64,000 nt of DNA from Antilocapra americana (Eukaryota > Chordata > Mammalia > Artiodactyla > Antilocapridae): contig ML664161.1 of assembly GCA_007570785.1 (NCBI GenBank), positions 9,913,450 to 9,977,449 of the forward strand, given 5' to 3'. The notes under the pieces are model-generated. The model was not told where the DNA came from. It searched no databases and worked only from the letters and a program-made list of their open reading frames with translations. Each line of letters begins with the position of its first letter. The stretch's first letter is position 1. Below are positions 54,553-64,000 of this stretch, piece after piece. The position numbers and the translations under genes were made by a program.

Positions 54553-55721
54553 TGTATGGCAGGAAGGTAATGGCCATGCGTGACAGAGCAAATGAGCAGA
54601 CTGGCGCTTAGAATCAAACAGGTTCTTGTACCAGTCCTATAACTTCATTGCATGACTTCTTCACTCTTAACTCTATCAGGGGCATTCAGAAAGCTTTAGC
54701 TCTGAAGATTCTAAGACAGTGCGGCTCTGGGGTGGGGAACAGGTATCCGTATTTTTTAAAAGTTCTGCCTATGGCGCAGGTGTAGAGCCAAGGCAGAGCA
54801 GCCTTCATGGACTCAGGGACTGCTGACTTTCAACTCTATGCAGAAGGGGCTCTGGTTAGCACCTTGGAATACAGATTTCCAGGCCCCCGTTCCACAACAT
54901 TTGTGATCTGTGGATCTGGAGTAAGATCCGTGAATGATACGATGAAGAGGGAACCAGACCATATATTGAAATACATTGGATGTTACTGGCTCTCTGTGAA
55001 TGAATGTGAAGATGTAACTCAAACTCACTGGGAGGGTAAAATATTTTTGTGAACATATAGCAACTAAACCATGTGAGTTTTGAAAGTTCACTTCACTGAT
55101 TCATACAGACCCAACTCAGAAAATCAGATTTTGCTCTTCCCAAACATCTAGAAGAATAAGACTTGGAGGTCCCCTTAGCCCCTGGATTTATCTTTGTCTA
55201 TAACCTAGAGAAAGTGATTGCAAAGAGCTAAGCAGTACCACCTGGGTAGGCAGGCTGGAAGAAGTGTCAAACCCTGCAATCAAGTCATCTAGATCTCCTG
55301 TTTTCAGTCCAGAGAGGGAGCCTTTGTGAGGTAGGACTCAACCCAGAAGCTCCAATAAGCTTTTGTTGAACAGAAATGGATCGGACTGCCATCATCCTGC
55401 CAAAACATTTAATATCCTATCCTCCTACAGCTGAAGCACGGTTCGGAAGGGCCCAGAAATGGTCAGCAGGCACAAAGCAGGACATACAGAGCAGAAAGGT
55501 CATTCTCAGGCAATAAATGGCTGTGGCCGGCAATTTTCAGAGCTTTTGAAAGAAGTGCACATCTTAAATCCCAGAATGGTACAGGCAGTTACGTATCTAC
55601 AGGTTATAGGAATACCACTGATAAAGGCTCCAAAGAACCTGAGTGTAAGGCAGCTCTATGCAGGGAGTTTGACAATTTTCAGCTACACATTAAAATTAAT
55701 AACATCTGTTCTGAGCTAATG
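54553..55721. other. No gene; possible MER5-like scraps
   Basis: Around 54695-54770 (GATTCTAAGACAGTGCGGCTCTGGGGTGGGG) and 54855-54925 (GGAATACAGATTTCCAGGCCCC) faint MER5-like blocks are visible. Open frames of 81 codons (54807-55052) and 86 codons (55459-55719) have no recognisable family and are not called genes. Confidence 0.4.
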
Positions 55722-55934
55722 TGCGTGCGCATGCTCAGTTGCTCAGTCGTGTCTGACCCTGTGACCCTATGGACTGTAGCCACCAGGTTCCTCTGTCCAT
55801 GGGATTCTCCAGACAGGAATACTAGAGTGGGTTGCTATACCCTCCTGCAGGGGATCTTCCCAACTCAGCGATCTAACTCTCCTGCAGACAATTGGCAGGC
55901 GGATTTTTTTACCACTGAGGCACCTGGGAAGCCA
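55722..55934 (-). mobile_element. Bov-tA SINE, inverted
   Basis: Inverted near full-length Bov-tA: GCTCAGTTGCTCAGTCGTGTC, GACTGTAGCCACCAGGTTCC, GAGTGGGTTGCTATACCC, CCTGCAGGGGATCTTCCC, head TTTACCACTGAGGCACCTGGGAAGCC. Possible target duplication GTTCTGAGCTAA / GTTCTCATCTAA with three mismatches. Confidence 0.92.
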
Positions 55935-55980
55935 GTTCTCATCTAACACAAGACATAAAAAGTGTAGGATACCAAAGAGG

Positions 55981-55996
55981 TCAGCAGGTGGCAGCA
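55981..55996 (+). promoter_or_regulatory. Candidate CTCF-type site
   Basis: TCAGCAGGTGGCAGCA matches the known CTCF core pattern (CCASNAGRKGGCRSY) at most positions, just outside the adjacent Bov-tA. This is a motif match by eye only. Such matches are common by chance, and no occupancy can be inferred. Confidence 0.3.
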
Positions 55997-56187
55997 CTAG
56001 ATGATGAAGAGAATCCAGACGGCCTGAGACGGAACTATTTCCCTTGGCCTCCTGGCAAAGGTTTCAAGAAGAGTGTGTTTTCACAGTGTAATTATCTGTT
56101 GTTTTTAACAAACAATCATACACTTTAAAACATTTTTAAGTAGAAAATGATAGTTTTATTCCTTTGCTAGGAAAAGGGAGAAACAGT

Positions 56188-56369
56188 GGGCTCTTGTTCT
56201 TGAAAACTATGAAAACAAACATTAATAGTTTTTTGAATACCAGGGCTCTCTCTCTCTTTTTTTTTAATGCAAGATTTTTATTTTTTAATACAAAGTTTGT
56301 TTTTTTTAATACAAGGGCTCTTTCTCTTGAAAACTATGAAAGTAAACACTAATAATTTTTTGAATACTA
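56188..56369. repeat. Local 127-bp-offset duplication with T-rich linker
   Basis: GGGCTCTTGTTCTTGAAAAC at 56188 recurs as GGGCTCTTTCTCTTGAAAAC at 56315. Both continue for about 55 bp into AAACTATGAAA, a variable middle, then TTTTTTGAATAC. A third head (GGGCTCTCTCTCTC) starts at 56243, and AATACAA units recur in the linker. Not a named repeat. Confidence 0.75.
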
Positions 56370-56624
56370 GGTATGGCTATTTTTTAGTCCATTTATTCCA
56401 TTATCCTACACTAATCCTCTTGTTTCTTCATGTTTCCATATAGATCGTTACCTTAAAAAATCTTATTCGTTGCTAAGTGAGCTGAACTTTGCATAAGCAC
56501 AGTCCAACTGCTGAGCAGTTTTATGGGGGTTGCTGACTAAAGCAGCATTTTTGGATGTATTTGAAGAGAAAAAGGAAATTAACTATCTTTGTATAGAATA
56601 ATTTTTTCAAAAATTTATACATAT

Positions 56625-57842
56625 TATCAGTATCAGTATCAGTTCAGTCCCTCAGTCCTGTCTAACTCTTTGAGACCCCATGAATCGCAGCACCCCAGGC
56701 CTCCCTATCATCAACTCCTAGAGTCCACCCAAACCCATGTCCATCGAGTCACTGATGCCGTCCAGCCATCTCATCCTCTGTCGTCCCCTTCTTCTCCTGC
56801 CTCCAAACCTTCCCTGCATTAGGGTCTTTTCCAGTGAGTCAACTCTTCGCATGAAGTGGCCAAAGTATTGGAGTTTCAGCTTCAACATCAGTCCTTCCAA
56901 TGAACACCCAGGACTGATCTCCTCTAGGATGGATTGGTTGGATCTCCTTGCAGTCCAAAGGACCCTCAAGAGTCTTCTCTAACACCACAGTTCAAAAGCA
57001 TCAATTCTTCGGCACTCAGCTTTCTTCACCGTCCAACTCTCACATCCATACATGACTACTGGAAAAACCATAGCCTTGACTAGACGGACCTTTGTTGATA
57101 AAGTAATGTCTCTGCTTTTCAATATGCTATCTAGTTTGGTCATAACCTTCCTTCCAAGGAGCAAGTGTCTTTTAATTTCATGGCTGCAGTCACCATCTAC
57201 AGTGATTTTGGAGCCAAAAAAAATAAAGTTTGACACTGTTTCCACTGTTTGCCCATCTATTTGCCATGAAGTGATGGGCCGGATGCCATGATCAGTTTTC
57301 TGGATGTTGAGCTCTAAGCCCACTTTTTCACTCTCCTCTTTCACTTTCATCAAGAGGATTTTTAGTTCCTCTTCACTTTCTGCCACAAGGATGGTGTCGT
57401 CTGCATATCTGAGATTATGGATATTTCTCCTGGCAATCTTGATTCCAGCTTGTGCTTCCTCCAGCCCAGCATTTCTCATGATGTACTCTGCATATAAGTT
57501 AAATAAGCAGGGTGACAATATACAGCTTTGACGTACTCCTTTTCTTATTTGGAACCAGTATGTTGCTCCATGTCCAGTTCTAACTGTTGCTTCCTGACCT
57601 GCATACAGGTTTCTCCACTGACAGGTCAGATGGTCTGGTATTCCCATCTCTTGAAGAATTTTCTACAGTTTATTGTGATCCACACAGTCAAAGGCTTTGC
57701 CATAGTCAATAAAGCAGAAATAGTTGTTTTTCTGGAACTCTCTTGCTTTTTCAATAGTCCAGCAGATGTTGGCAATTTGATGTCTGGTTCCTCTGCCTTT
57801 ACTAAAACCAGCTTGAACATCTGCAAGTTCATGGTTCACATA
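56625..57842 (-). mobile_element. BovB LINE copy, inverted, 5'-truncated (1.2 kb)
   Basis: Inverted BovB from a tail of TATCAG units plus AGTTCAGTCCCTCAGTCC at the left, through the whole RT C-terminal half, to ACATCTGCAAGTTCATGGTTCACAT near 57842, where unrelated sequence begins. It is among the least degraded BovB coding segments in the window. Confidence 0.94.
56979..57647 (-). pseudogene. BovB reverse transcriptase fragment with intact YADD
   Basis: A 222-codon open frame on the minus strand of RTE-type RT: MGIPDHLTCQWRNLYAGQEA, VRTGHGATYWFQIRKGVRQS, LSPCLFNLYAEYIMRNAGLE, the polymerase box LRYADDTILVAES, ITVDGDCSHEIKRHLLLGRK, MVFPVVMYGCESWTVKKAE. The upstream fingers (57647-57832) lie in another frame with one stop, and the C-terminal block (56718-56969) is in a third frame. 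Endonuclease absent, so it is a dead fragment. Confidence 0.9.
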
Positions 57843-58542
57843 TTACTAAACTGTTAGAAAATATCATTGTCCTAGAACCTGCGGTTATGGCAAGCATTTT
57901 TAAGAATGTTGCAGGTTGTTCATGCAACAATTGAAGTTCCCCATAATGATGGCAAGATGTGATGGAAAAGAAAATCATGAGTCATTTTATCTTAAGTTCA
58001 ACAGAGGGACATGACCAGAAGGTCAGTGAGTGATAGCATCAGAGTAGACTGCTACCAAATAGTACATATCAAATGAGGAAATATTTTTCAAAAAAGAAAG
58101 TAATATATCTGGAGGTGACAATGGTGAGCTAAGAGATTGCCAAAGTCACTTCTGCTCTCTGAGGTAACAGAACCAGGATGTATGACATATGAACAGGTGG
58201 TACTTGAGAGATTTTCAAGGGAAGTTATTCCTTGACTTGGTTGTGGTTAGTGTAGTAGGTTTAAAAAAACACTGAGTGAGAAAGATGTAGATAAATACTT
58301 TTACCACAGAGCTAGAATTCTAGAGAGCACTAAGATGGGTTGAAAATAAAACAATTTGAAAGAAAAAACAAAAGGAGTTGGAAGGAATCACAGAGTTGTA
58401 TGTGGATAGCAGGATTGACAAAGGGTCTTGCTTTTGCCCAGTAACCAAGCATAAATGATAAAGAACATAGTTAAACTGATGGTCTTATTGATAGGCTGCC
58501 ATCTCGGAATGACAGTTAAAGCTGTTAGATTCAGCATACATA
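57843..58542. other. No gene or recognisable repeat
   Basis: Unassigned sequence between the BovB and a TG microsatellite. No supported coding segment. Confidence 0.5.
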
Positions 58543-58560
58543 TGTGTGTGTGTGTGTGTG
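58543..58560. repeat. (TG)n microsatellite
   Basis: TGTGTGTGTGTGTGTGTG immediately adjoining the tail side of an inverted Bov-tA, as at 3622-3692. Potentially length-polymorphic. Confidence 0.85.
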
Positions 58561-58562
58561 GG

Positions 58563-58776
58563 CAAGCACACTCAGTTGTGTCCGATTATTTGCGACCTTA
58601 TGTACTGTAGCCTGCCAGGCTCCTCTATCCATGCTATTTTTCACGGAAGAATACTGGAGTGGTTTCCCAGTTCCTACTCTAGGGGATCTCCCTGACCCAG
58701 GGATTGAACCCATGTCCCCTATATCTCCTGCATTGGTAGGCAGATTTGTAACCACTGTGCCACCTGGGGTATTCCT
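58563..58776 (-). mobile_element. Bov-tA SINE, inverted
   Basis: Inverted near full-length Bov-tA: CACTCAGTTGTGTCCGATTATTTGC, GTAGCCTGCCAGGCTCC, AGAATACTGGAGTGGTTTCCC, GACCCAGGGATTGAACCC, TGCATTGGTAGGCAG, ACCACTGTGCCACCTGGGG. It shows more substitutions than most copies here. Confidence 0.92.
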
Positions 58777-60060
58777 GAATTTTTCTGTTGTTTTGGTTTA
58801 GCGTGGTTTGGTTTGGGTTTAGAGGGTGTTTTTGTTTCTTTCTTTGTTTTTGTTTTTAGGGTGAATTTTCCCTGGGCAATAGAAGAAAATATTTAGCTCT
58901 TGAGGTTTTTACCTCCAGGTATAATCCAGTTGCTCAATACTCTGAACAAGCTATTGAGGACACTGAACTTGGATAAAAACAGTCTTTAATTACAGTTCTT
59001 TATGAATGGTTGTGGAGTATTAGTTCGATTTTGAATTTTTATCTCATTATTTCATTCAAATCCTAAACAATCCAGGAATTTAGATATCATAACCTATTTG
59101 AATGATAAAACTATAATAACAGTTTCAGCAAGAGAGAAATGCAAAAATTTTGAAGCTGTTCTTAAGACAAGGAAGGAACTAGGGAGGTAATTGTACCTGG
59201 ATTTCTGCTCAAATTCAGATTTGGGGAGAGTCTGGTGAAAAGCGTGGCCTACGGTCACATCAGCAGTAGTTCAGCATCTTTCTTCAGAGAGTGATCAAGG
59301 CTTTGACAGCTCAAGAATGCAGTTTTCTCAAAACTTTCTAGCAAAATATTTGAAACAATGAAGAGTATTTTTAGTTTCATATTCATCACAGAGTACATAA
59401 ACTTGGATAAATATGTTGGCTGATAAAACTATTGATATGTATTTTTAAATAATGGTGTTAAAAGTCCAAGAGATTACATAGCAACTGTGAAGAACATAAC
59501 TGAAGAATTAGAACAACATCACTTGCCAAAACCTGTAAGCTAAGTTTAAGCTACACTGCTCAGGAAATCACTCAGCTTTATGAATTATTGTATCTTCATT
59601 AAAAAAAAAAAGAGAGAGCAAAAGGCCTCAAATATTTTAGAGGGAGAAAAAAGCCAGTATGCTATCAGACTTATATTTGATGTCATCTGCAATGTACAGT
59701 AGAAGTTGTTATTTATTTTTGTATTTATCTCCCAGTTGCAGTGGGTCTTTTACAACTATGCCGGCGGTGGAGGGATGCATGACAGTTTTCAGCCCTTCCT
59801 CCAGCAACTGAAAGCTTTTTGTTCCACAGGATCTAGGGTCTGGCTGGGGCTTCCTGGTTTTCCTGCAGAAAGGACATTTTCCGCCCTCCAGCCCTGCAGT
59901 AAACACCAGGTTCTGTAACTTTTCTGAATATGTCATATTTACTACTCTGTTCTTTTCCTGCTATGTTTGGGTGAGGGTCTAAATACTTTAACTGAATTTA
60001 TCCAGTCTGGTGTTTCTTATTTTTTAATTATTTTTAGTAATTAAATAGTAACAAAGAGCT
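58777..60060. other. No gene or recognisable repeat
   Basis: Unassigned sequence. A slightly GC-richer patch at about 59740-59920 contains a 70-codon frame on each strand with no recognisable family. Poly(A) at 59600-59611. Confidence 0.45.
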
Positions 60061-60108
60061 ACTAAGTAGTCTTGGAAGTAACTAAGTAGTCTTAGAAGAC
60101 TACTTAGT
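60061..60108. repeat. Direct repeat plus 28-bp palindrome
   Basis: ACTAAGTAGTCTT at 60061-60073 is repeated at 60081-60093 and then followed, after AG, by its exact reverse complement AAGACTACTTAGT at 60096-60108. The 13-bp arms with a 2-nt spacer form a perfect near-palindrome. Not part of a repeat family that I recognise. Confidence 0.9.
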
Positions 60109-60267
60109 ATTATAACAACATTATTTACTAAATATTAAATATTACTAAATATTATGTATAGAGATATAATTTTATCTATATGTTTTTTAACTTTAGCTCT
60201 TATTTTTTGAGTGTCATTTCCTCCTCTATCGCTTTAATAATATTAACTACATTTACATTAAAAGATT

Positions 60268-60401
60268 TTTATTTATTTAATTAATTTATTTATCTGTTTG
60301 GCTATGCAGCATGTGGGATCTTAGTTGCCCGGCCAGGGGTTGAACCTGTGCCCCCTGCATTGGAAGCGTGGAGTCTTAAGCACTAGACCATCAGGGAAGT
60401 C
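60268..60401 (-). mobile_element. CHR-type tRNA SINE (short), inverted
   Basis: TTTATTTATTTAATTAATTT left end, GGCTATGCAGCATGTGGGATC, TTGCCCGGCCAGGGGTTGAACC, CCCCCTGCATTGGAAGCGTGG, head AAGCACTAGACCATCAGGGAAGTCCC. Same family and orientation as 54420-54552. Confidence 0.9.
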
Positions 60402-61199
60402 CCTGATGTGATTTCTAGATGGCTCTGTTATTTTCAATTCACCAGCACCAGCAGTGAAATTGCCTCTTGGATTTTAATTTTTGTTAACTAACTTTCTCAG
60501 AAATAATTTTTCACTTGGAGTACGAATTTGCAACCTTTGTTTGAGCAGTTCATTTCTCTCTGTGTGTGCCCATCAGCTGTCTCCAGAAACTGTACTGATA
60601 TCTCTGGTCCAGGGTCCAGAGCAAGATCTTCTTTTTGTAACATGGAGGTCTTCCTGCCCATGTAGTGGCATTGCACACGGCATCTCCAAGCTGGTGGGTG
60701 GTCTGGTGCATGTCCCAGTTGCGCAGTAGCTCTTACCCTGCCCACAGGGGCAGACCCAGGTAGGGCTGACCACTTTTACCAGTCATTATCTTTGATGTCA
60801 CAGAAGGTGGCTCTGATCATGTACAAATAGACACACACATGCATATGCACGTATCTATTTGCTGTTTTAAATATTGATTGTTTCGTCATTTCAAACCTTA
60901 AGTATCCCTTTATATTACATACTTTATATACACATTTTATAGATATCTTTGGATCTCATGTCACCAAACAAAAGAAACTATTAGGCAGAATCTCCTTCAA
61001 CTTCCCATGTCTGCCAGTAAAACTATATGGCACTTATCTCCTTGCTAGAAGGGCAATATCTTTTCTCTAAGCTTAAGTGTGTAGGCCCTTTTACAGTCTC
61101 AAGAACCTATCAATCTTCCTGCTCTTTGTTATCATTAATTTGACCTTCTCTACTATCTTCTTTCCATCAATATTTCAAAATTAATCTCTCCAATAATAA
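60402..61199. other. No gene or recognisable repeat
   Basis: Unassigned sequence. 82-codon frames occur on both strands around 60481-60745 with no recognisable family. A CACACACATGCATATGCACG stretch lies near 60832. Confidence 0.45.
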
Positions 61200-61940
61200 A
61201 AACTAAAAAAGAAAATAAAAAATACCTCCTCTGACAACAATTTCTTCAGCCACAAATTTCCATCTTTCTCTTGGGAGTCAGACTCCTGAGTGAATTTTCC
61301 ATAGCTGCTGTTTCCATCAATTCTCCTCTCCTCTCCCTACTGAATACACTTCTATCTGGCTTCTCTTCTGAAGGCTCCACAGGAACTGTTTTCACCGAGG
61401 CTTCCCACATCTCTGCTGGACACTTGAGTTCCGATCCTGATCTTTCTCACTAGTTTCGTATACTTTTTACTCAGTCCCCACAAATTCCCTTTTTACCTAA
61501 ACCCTAAAATTCTGTTGTTCCTTTGATTCTAAGTTCTTTCTAGTCCTTGTTTACACACTGTCCCTCATAATCTCTCCCAGTCACTCATATAGCTTCAATT
61601 ACTACACATATACTGACAGTTTCCCTATATATATCCACACCATTCTCACTCTAGATTCAATTGCTTAGTTGTTGTTTTTTTTAAACTTGGATCTCACAGG
61701 CACTTAAAATTCAGCATGTGCAAATAAAATGAATTATTTTTCTCCCCCAAACTGCTATTTCTTCAGAATTCTCTATCTTCGTAAATGGTACAATCAGCTG
61801 CTCATTTCCTAAAGCCGGAAATCTGGAAATAATCTTGAATGCTCCCTCTTCCTCACTTTCTTTGCCATGCCTTGCTAATTCTATCTTCTGAATAGCTTTC
61901 ATAATTTTCTTACTCCATTTCCACAGCTACCAGTCTAGTG
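61200..61940 (+). repeat. L2 LINE, reverse transcriptase region
   Basis: Plus-strand L2-like coding remnant. The first part (61260-61640) follows the RT order (a GCTGTTTCCATCAATTCTCC segment, ATAATCTCTCCCAGTCACTC, ATATACTGACAGTTTCCC). The second part (61690-61900) has CAGGCACTTAAAATTCAGCATGTGC, AAATGGTACAATCAGCTGC and AGCCGGAAATCTGGAAATAATC, the block coding for the NLG-x-I-LD-type RT motif. Strongly diverged. Confidence 0.55.
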
Positions 61941-62019
61941 AATATCACCATCATACTGGTATCAAGGTTAACATCACTGAGTGATTAATAACCTCTTAAA
62001 TATTCTTCTTTCTAATATA

Positions 62020-62440
62020 TTTATTTTCACTCATTTATTCAGAAATGTTCTGTTTACATGTGCAAGATAATGCATGTGCCAGGCACTCTGACAAATATTA
62101 AAAAAAGAAAAAAAAGCTTTATAAACCATTTTCAAATACAGTAAGTGAGAAATGCATAAAAAGTCAATAAGTCAAATAGTGATGCCTGCATCAAGGGTAC
62201 TACAGGAAAGTGCCAGACAAGTTCAGAAGAAAAAGTGCTACTCCCATCTTGAGGGGGAGGGGGAGGAGGTTTCATAGAAAAGGGATATTTGAGCTGAACT
62301 CTGTTGCTTTGGTCTTGAGAGTATTGAGCTGAAAAAAAGATAGAAGGAAAGGAGTTGTGGAAAGGAAGGAAGGAAAAAAGAAGGAGAGCACAGTGAAGTA
62401 AGACCTGGAGGGTGCAAGGACGCCTTTACTGAATCTGGCA
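62020..62440 (-). repeat. L2 LINE 3' part, inverted
   Basis: Plus strand equals antisense L2: TCATTTATTCAGAAATGTTC, ATGTGCCAGGCACTCTGAC, GAGGAGGTTTCATAGAAAAGGG, GATATTTGAGCTGAACTC, ending in a purine-rich AAGGAAGGAAGGAAAAAAG stretch. It is opposite in orientation to the L2 at 61.2-61.9 kb, so the two are independent copies or an inversion. Confidence 0.55.
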
Positions 62441-62885
62441 ACCAGCAAGTTGCTGGAGGATATATGGTATAAGTCAGCTGAGACATAACGCTGAACATAA
62501 TTCATGGGAATGCATTGTGTCCACATTTCCTACCCCTCTATACACTGAATTTTGTTACAAATGTATAGAGATAGAAAGGGCCATGTATGAAGTTCTTAAC
62601 AGATTGAAGGAGGAAACAGATCCCTCTGGCCTCTGGAAAAATGAGATATAGCCCAGAATGATGAAATGACCTTTTAGCGCACATTACTCATCACGTCTAA
62701 CTATTTCAGAGTTACATTTTCTCTGGTTCCTTCCTCCACCTGGGATATTTACAGGAAAAAATTAGTTTTAGGGAATCCTTGTTTTAGGAGGCTTCGTTAC
62801 TTCTCAGTACCTGTAGGAACAAATAGCTACCACCTTCCAGCGATCAAAATGTTTTAGTTATAGCTCTAAGTGCCTGCTACATAAA
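62441..62885. other. No gene or recognisable repeat
   Basis: Unassigned sequence ending at the target duplication of the next element. Confidence 0.5.
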
Positions 62886-63030
62886 TTAAAAAAAAAAAAT
62901 CCATAGCATCACCAACTCAATGGACATGAATCTGAGCAAACTCAGGGAGATAGTGAAGGACAGGGAAGCCTGGTGTGCTGCAGTCCATGGGGTCACAAAG
63001 AGTCGCACATGACTTAGAGACTGAACAACT
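62886..63030 (+). mobile_element. BovB 3'-end-derived SINE-like element with target duplication
   Basis: Plus strand: an A-run at the left, then TCCATAGCATCACCAACTCAATGGACATG, GCAAACTCAGGGAGATAGTGAAGG, GGTGTGCTGCAGTCCATGG and AGAGTCGCACATGACTTAG. An 18-bp target duplication with one mismatch lies at 62868-62885 and 63031-63048 (AAGTG-CTGCTACATAAA type), fixing the ends. Confidence 0.93.
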
Positions 63031-63048
63031 AAGTGACTGCTACATAAA

Positions 63049-64000
63049 AAAGAAAAAAACTTAGCATATAAGAATATGGGATTGAGGTAAAACCTCTTCC
63101 TCTGCATGATTACAGCCCAAATATCGAGTTATTCTAATACATTTTCCATTGTGAGAGCACTGGAATAAATATGAAACTGCTACTTTAGGTTTGCAATCTA
63201 GTTCGTGAATTTAAAAATTGTAATTATTATTTTAGGTATCAAATATAGTACTTTTATTTCTATGAAACAGAATAAACAAGAAAGAAATGTGAGAGGGCAA
63301 TTATCTCTAACTTGAATCCTAAAATACTTAAATCATCTCTTGTTTCCTTTGCACTAAATATTGATTTCCTAAATCTGTAAGGGACACTTAACACCTCTAT
63401 TTATATATTAATGACAGGAAGAGCAGTTTTATACTTTCAGCTGAAGGAGATTATTAATAAAGAGGCATTTGATATTGTATGAGGAAGTATTCTGTTACTT
63501 TAATGTAGTCTATAAATTATAATTGAGCATATCTAAAACAATTATAAACAGAGAAATCCACTCTGAGCTAATCTTTGCTGTTTATATTTAAGCCAATTAT
63601 TTAAAGAAAGGCATTTTCCCATAGAATTTTATGTTTTCCCCCTCCCCAAATCTATGTAAGATTTTTTCCTCAGAAGACTAGCTTTAATATACTCCATTTA
63701 TTTTTTGAATTTCATTATCCTTATCTTTTTCGACCTAAAATTTATATCTATCTAATTTTTTCTTAATGCTAAGGTAATGTATCCTGTTTTGCATTTTTTT
63801 CTTCTTCAAACAGGCTCAGTTGTCCAAATTTGAAAAGAAGAAAACTTATCTTTTCCTGGCTCTGCTACATTTTAGAGTTAAAAACCTAATCTTTCTTCCT
63901 TTATGGAAGATCTAAATTTTATATGCTTTTGTTTTCTCATTTACATTAGTTTACTCATTTGTTTATCTATGCATTCAAAACAAATAGGCACTGAATTTCA
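63049..64000. other. No gene or recognisable repeat
   Basis: AT-rich unassigned sequence to the window end. No exon, RNA gene or named repeat recognised. Confidence 0.5.

Noticed and set aside
54807..55052. 81-codon frame, with overlapping frames on the other strand
   Set aside because: Overlaps faint MER5-like sequence, has no family resemblance, and open frames on both strands suggest chance.
55459..55719. 86-codon plus-strand frame
   Set aside because: No known domain and no codon bias or splice evidence that I can see. Insufficient for a gene call.

Overview
This window is mammalian and almost certainly from a bovid ruminant (cattle, sheep, goat or a relative). It carries BovB (RTE-class) LINEs, tRNA-derived Bov-tA and Bov-A2 SINEs whose tails match the BovB 3' end, young ruminant L1 (L1-BT type) 3' ends and CHR-type cetartiodactyl SINEs. 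These lie on an older mammalian background of MIR, L2, L1M, MLT1, MER5 and hAT relics. The base composition is AT-rich. I found no host protein-coding gene, tRNA gene, rRNA gene or CpG-island promoter. It reads as intergenic or deep intronic DNA, and every long open frame is transposon coding sequence, its antisense shadow, or chance.

Layout. 0-6.5 kb: L1 remnants, Bov-tA copies, one MIR and unassigned AT-rich DNA. 6.7-11.5 kb: two BovB LINEs head to tail, a 5'-truncated copy directly followed by a near full-length endonuclease-plus-RT copy, both inactivated. 11.5-14.6 kb: L1 fragments, short BovB tails and a young L1-BT insertion with a 16-bp target duplication. 14.6-18.0 kb: the longest stretch with almost no recognisable repeat. 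18-20 kb: Bov-tA copies and a hAT relic. 20.0-26.7 kb: one ancient reverse-strand L1M opened by a BovB tail, an L1-BT, and a younger L1 that itself holds a Bov-tA. 27.9-28.6 kb: solo LTR with a 4-bp target duplication. 30.2-32.1 kb: old L1 carrying a BovB. 36-39.6 kb: CHR SINE, L1, L2, MIR. 40.3-42.2 kb: near full-length mariner DNA transposon with its transposase on the minus strand, split by a BovB at the catalytic core, followed by an MLT1-like LTR. 44-52.5 kb: L1, MIR, L2, MER5, several Bov-tA and an L1-BT. 53.15-54.23 kb: a 1,080-bp solo LTR with a perfect 6-bp target duplication. 56.6-57.8 kb: BovB retaining the YADD polymerase motif. 58.5-63.0 kb: SINEs, two L2 copies and a 28-bp palindrome.

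How the parts relate. There is no operon-like logic here. BovB and L1 supplied reverse transcriptase, while Bov-tA/Bov-A2 (BovB-type tails) and CHR elements were mobilised in trans. Nesting gives relative ages: L1M, MIR and L2 oldest; mariner older than the BovB inside it; Bov-tA and L1-BT youngest. Family names come from recognising consensus-like sequence by eye, not from a database search, so boundaries without a target-site duplication are approximate.
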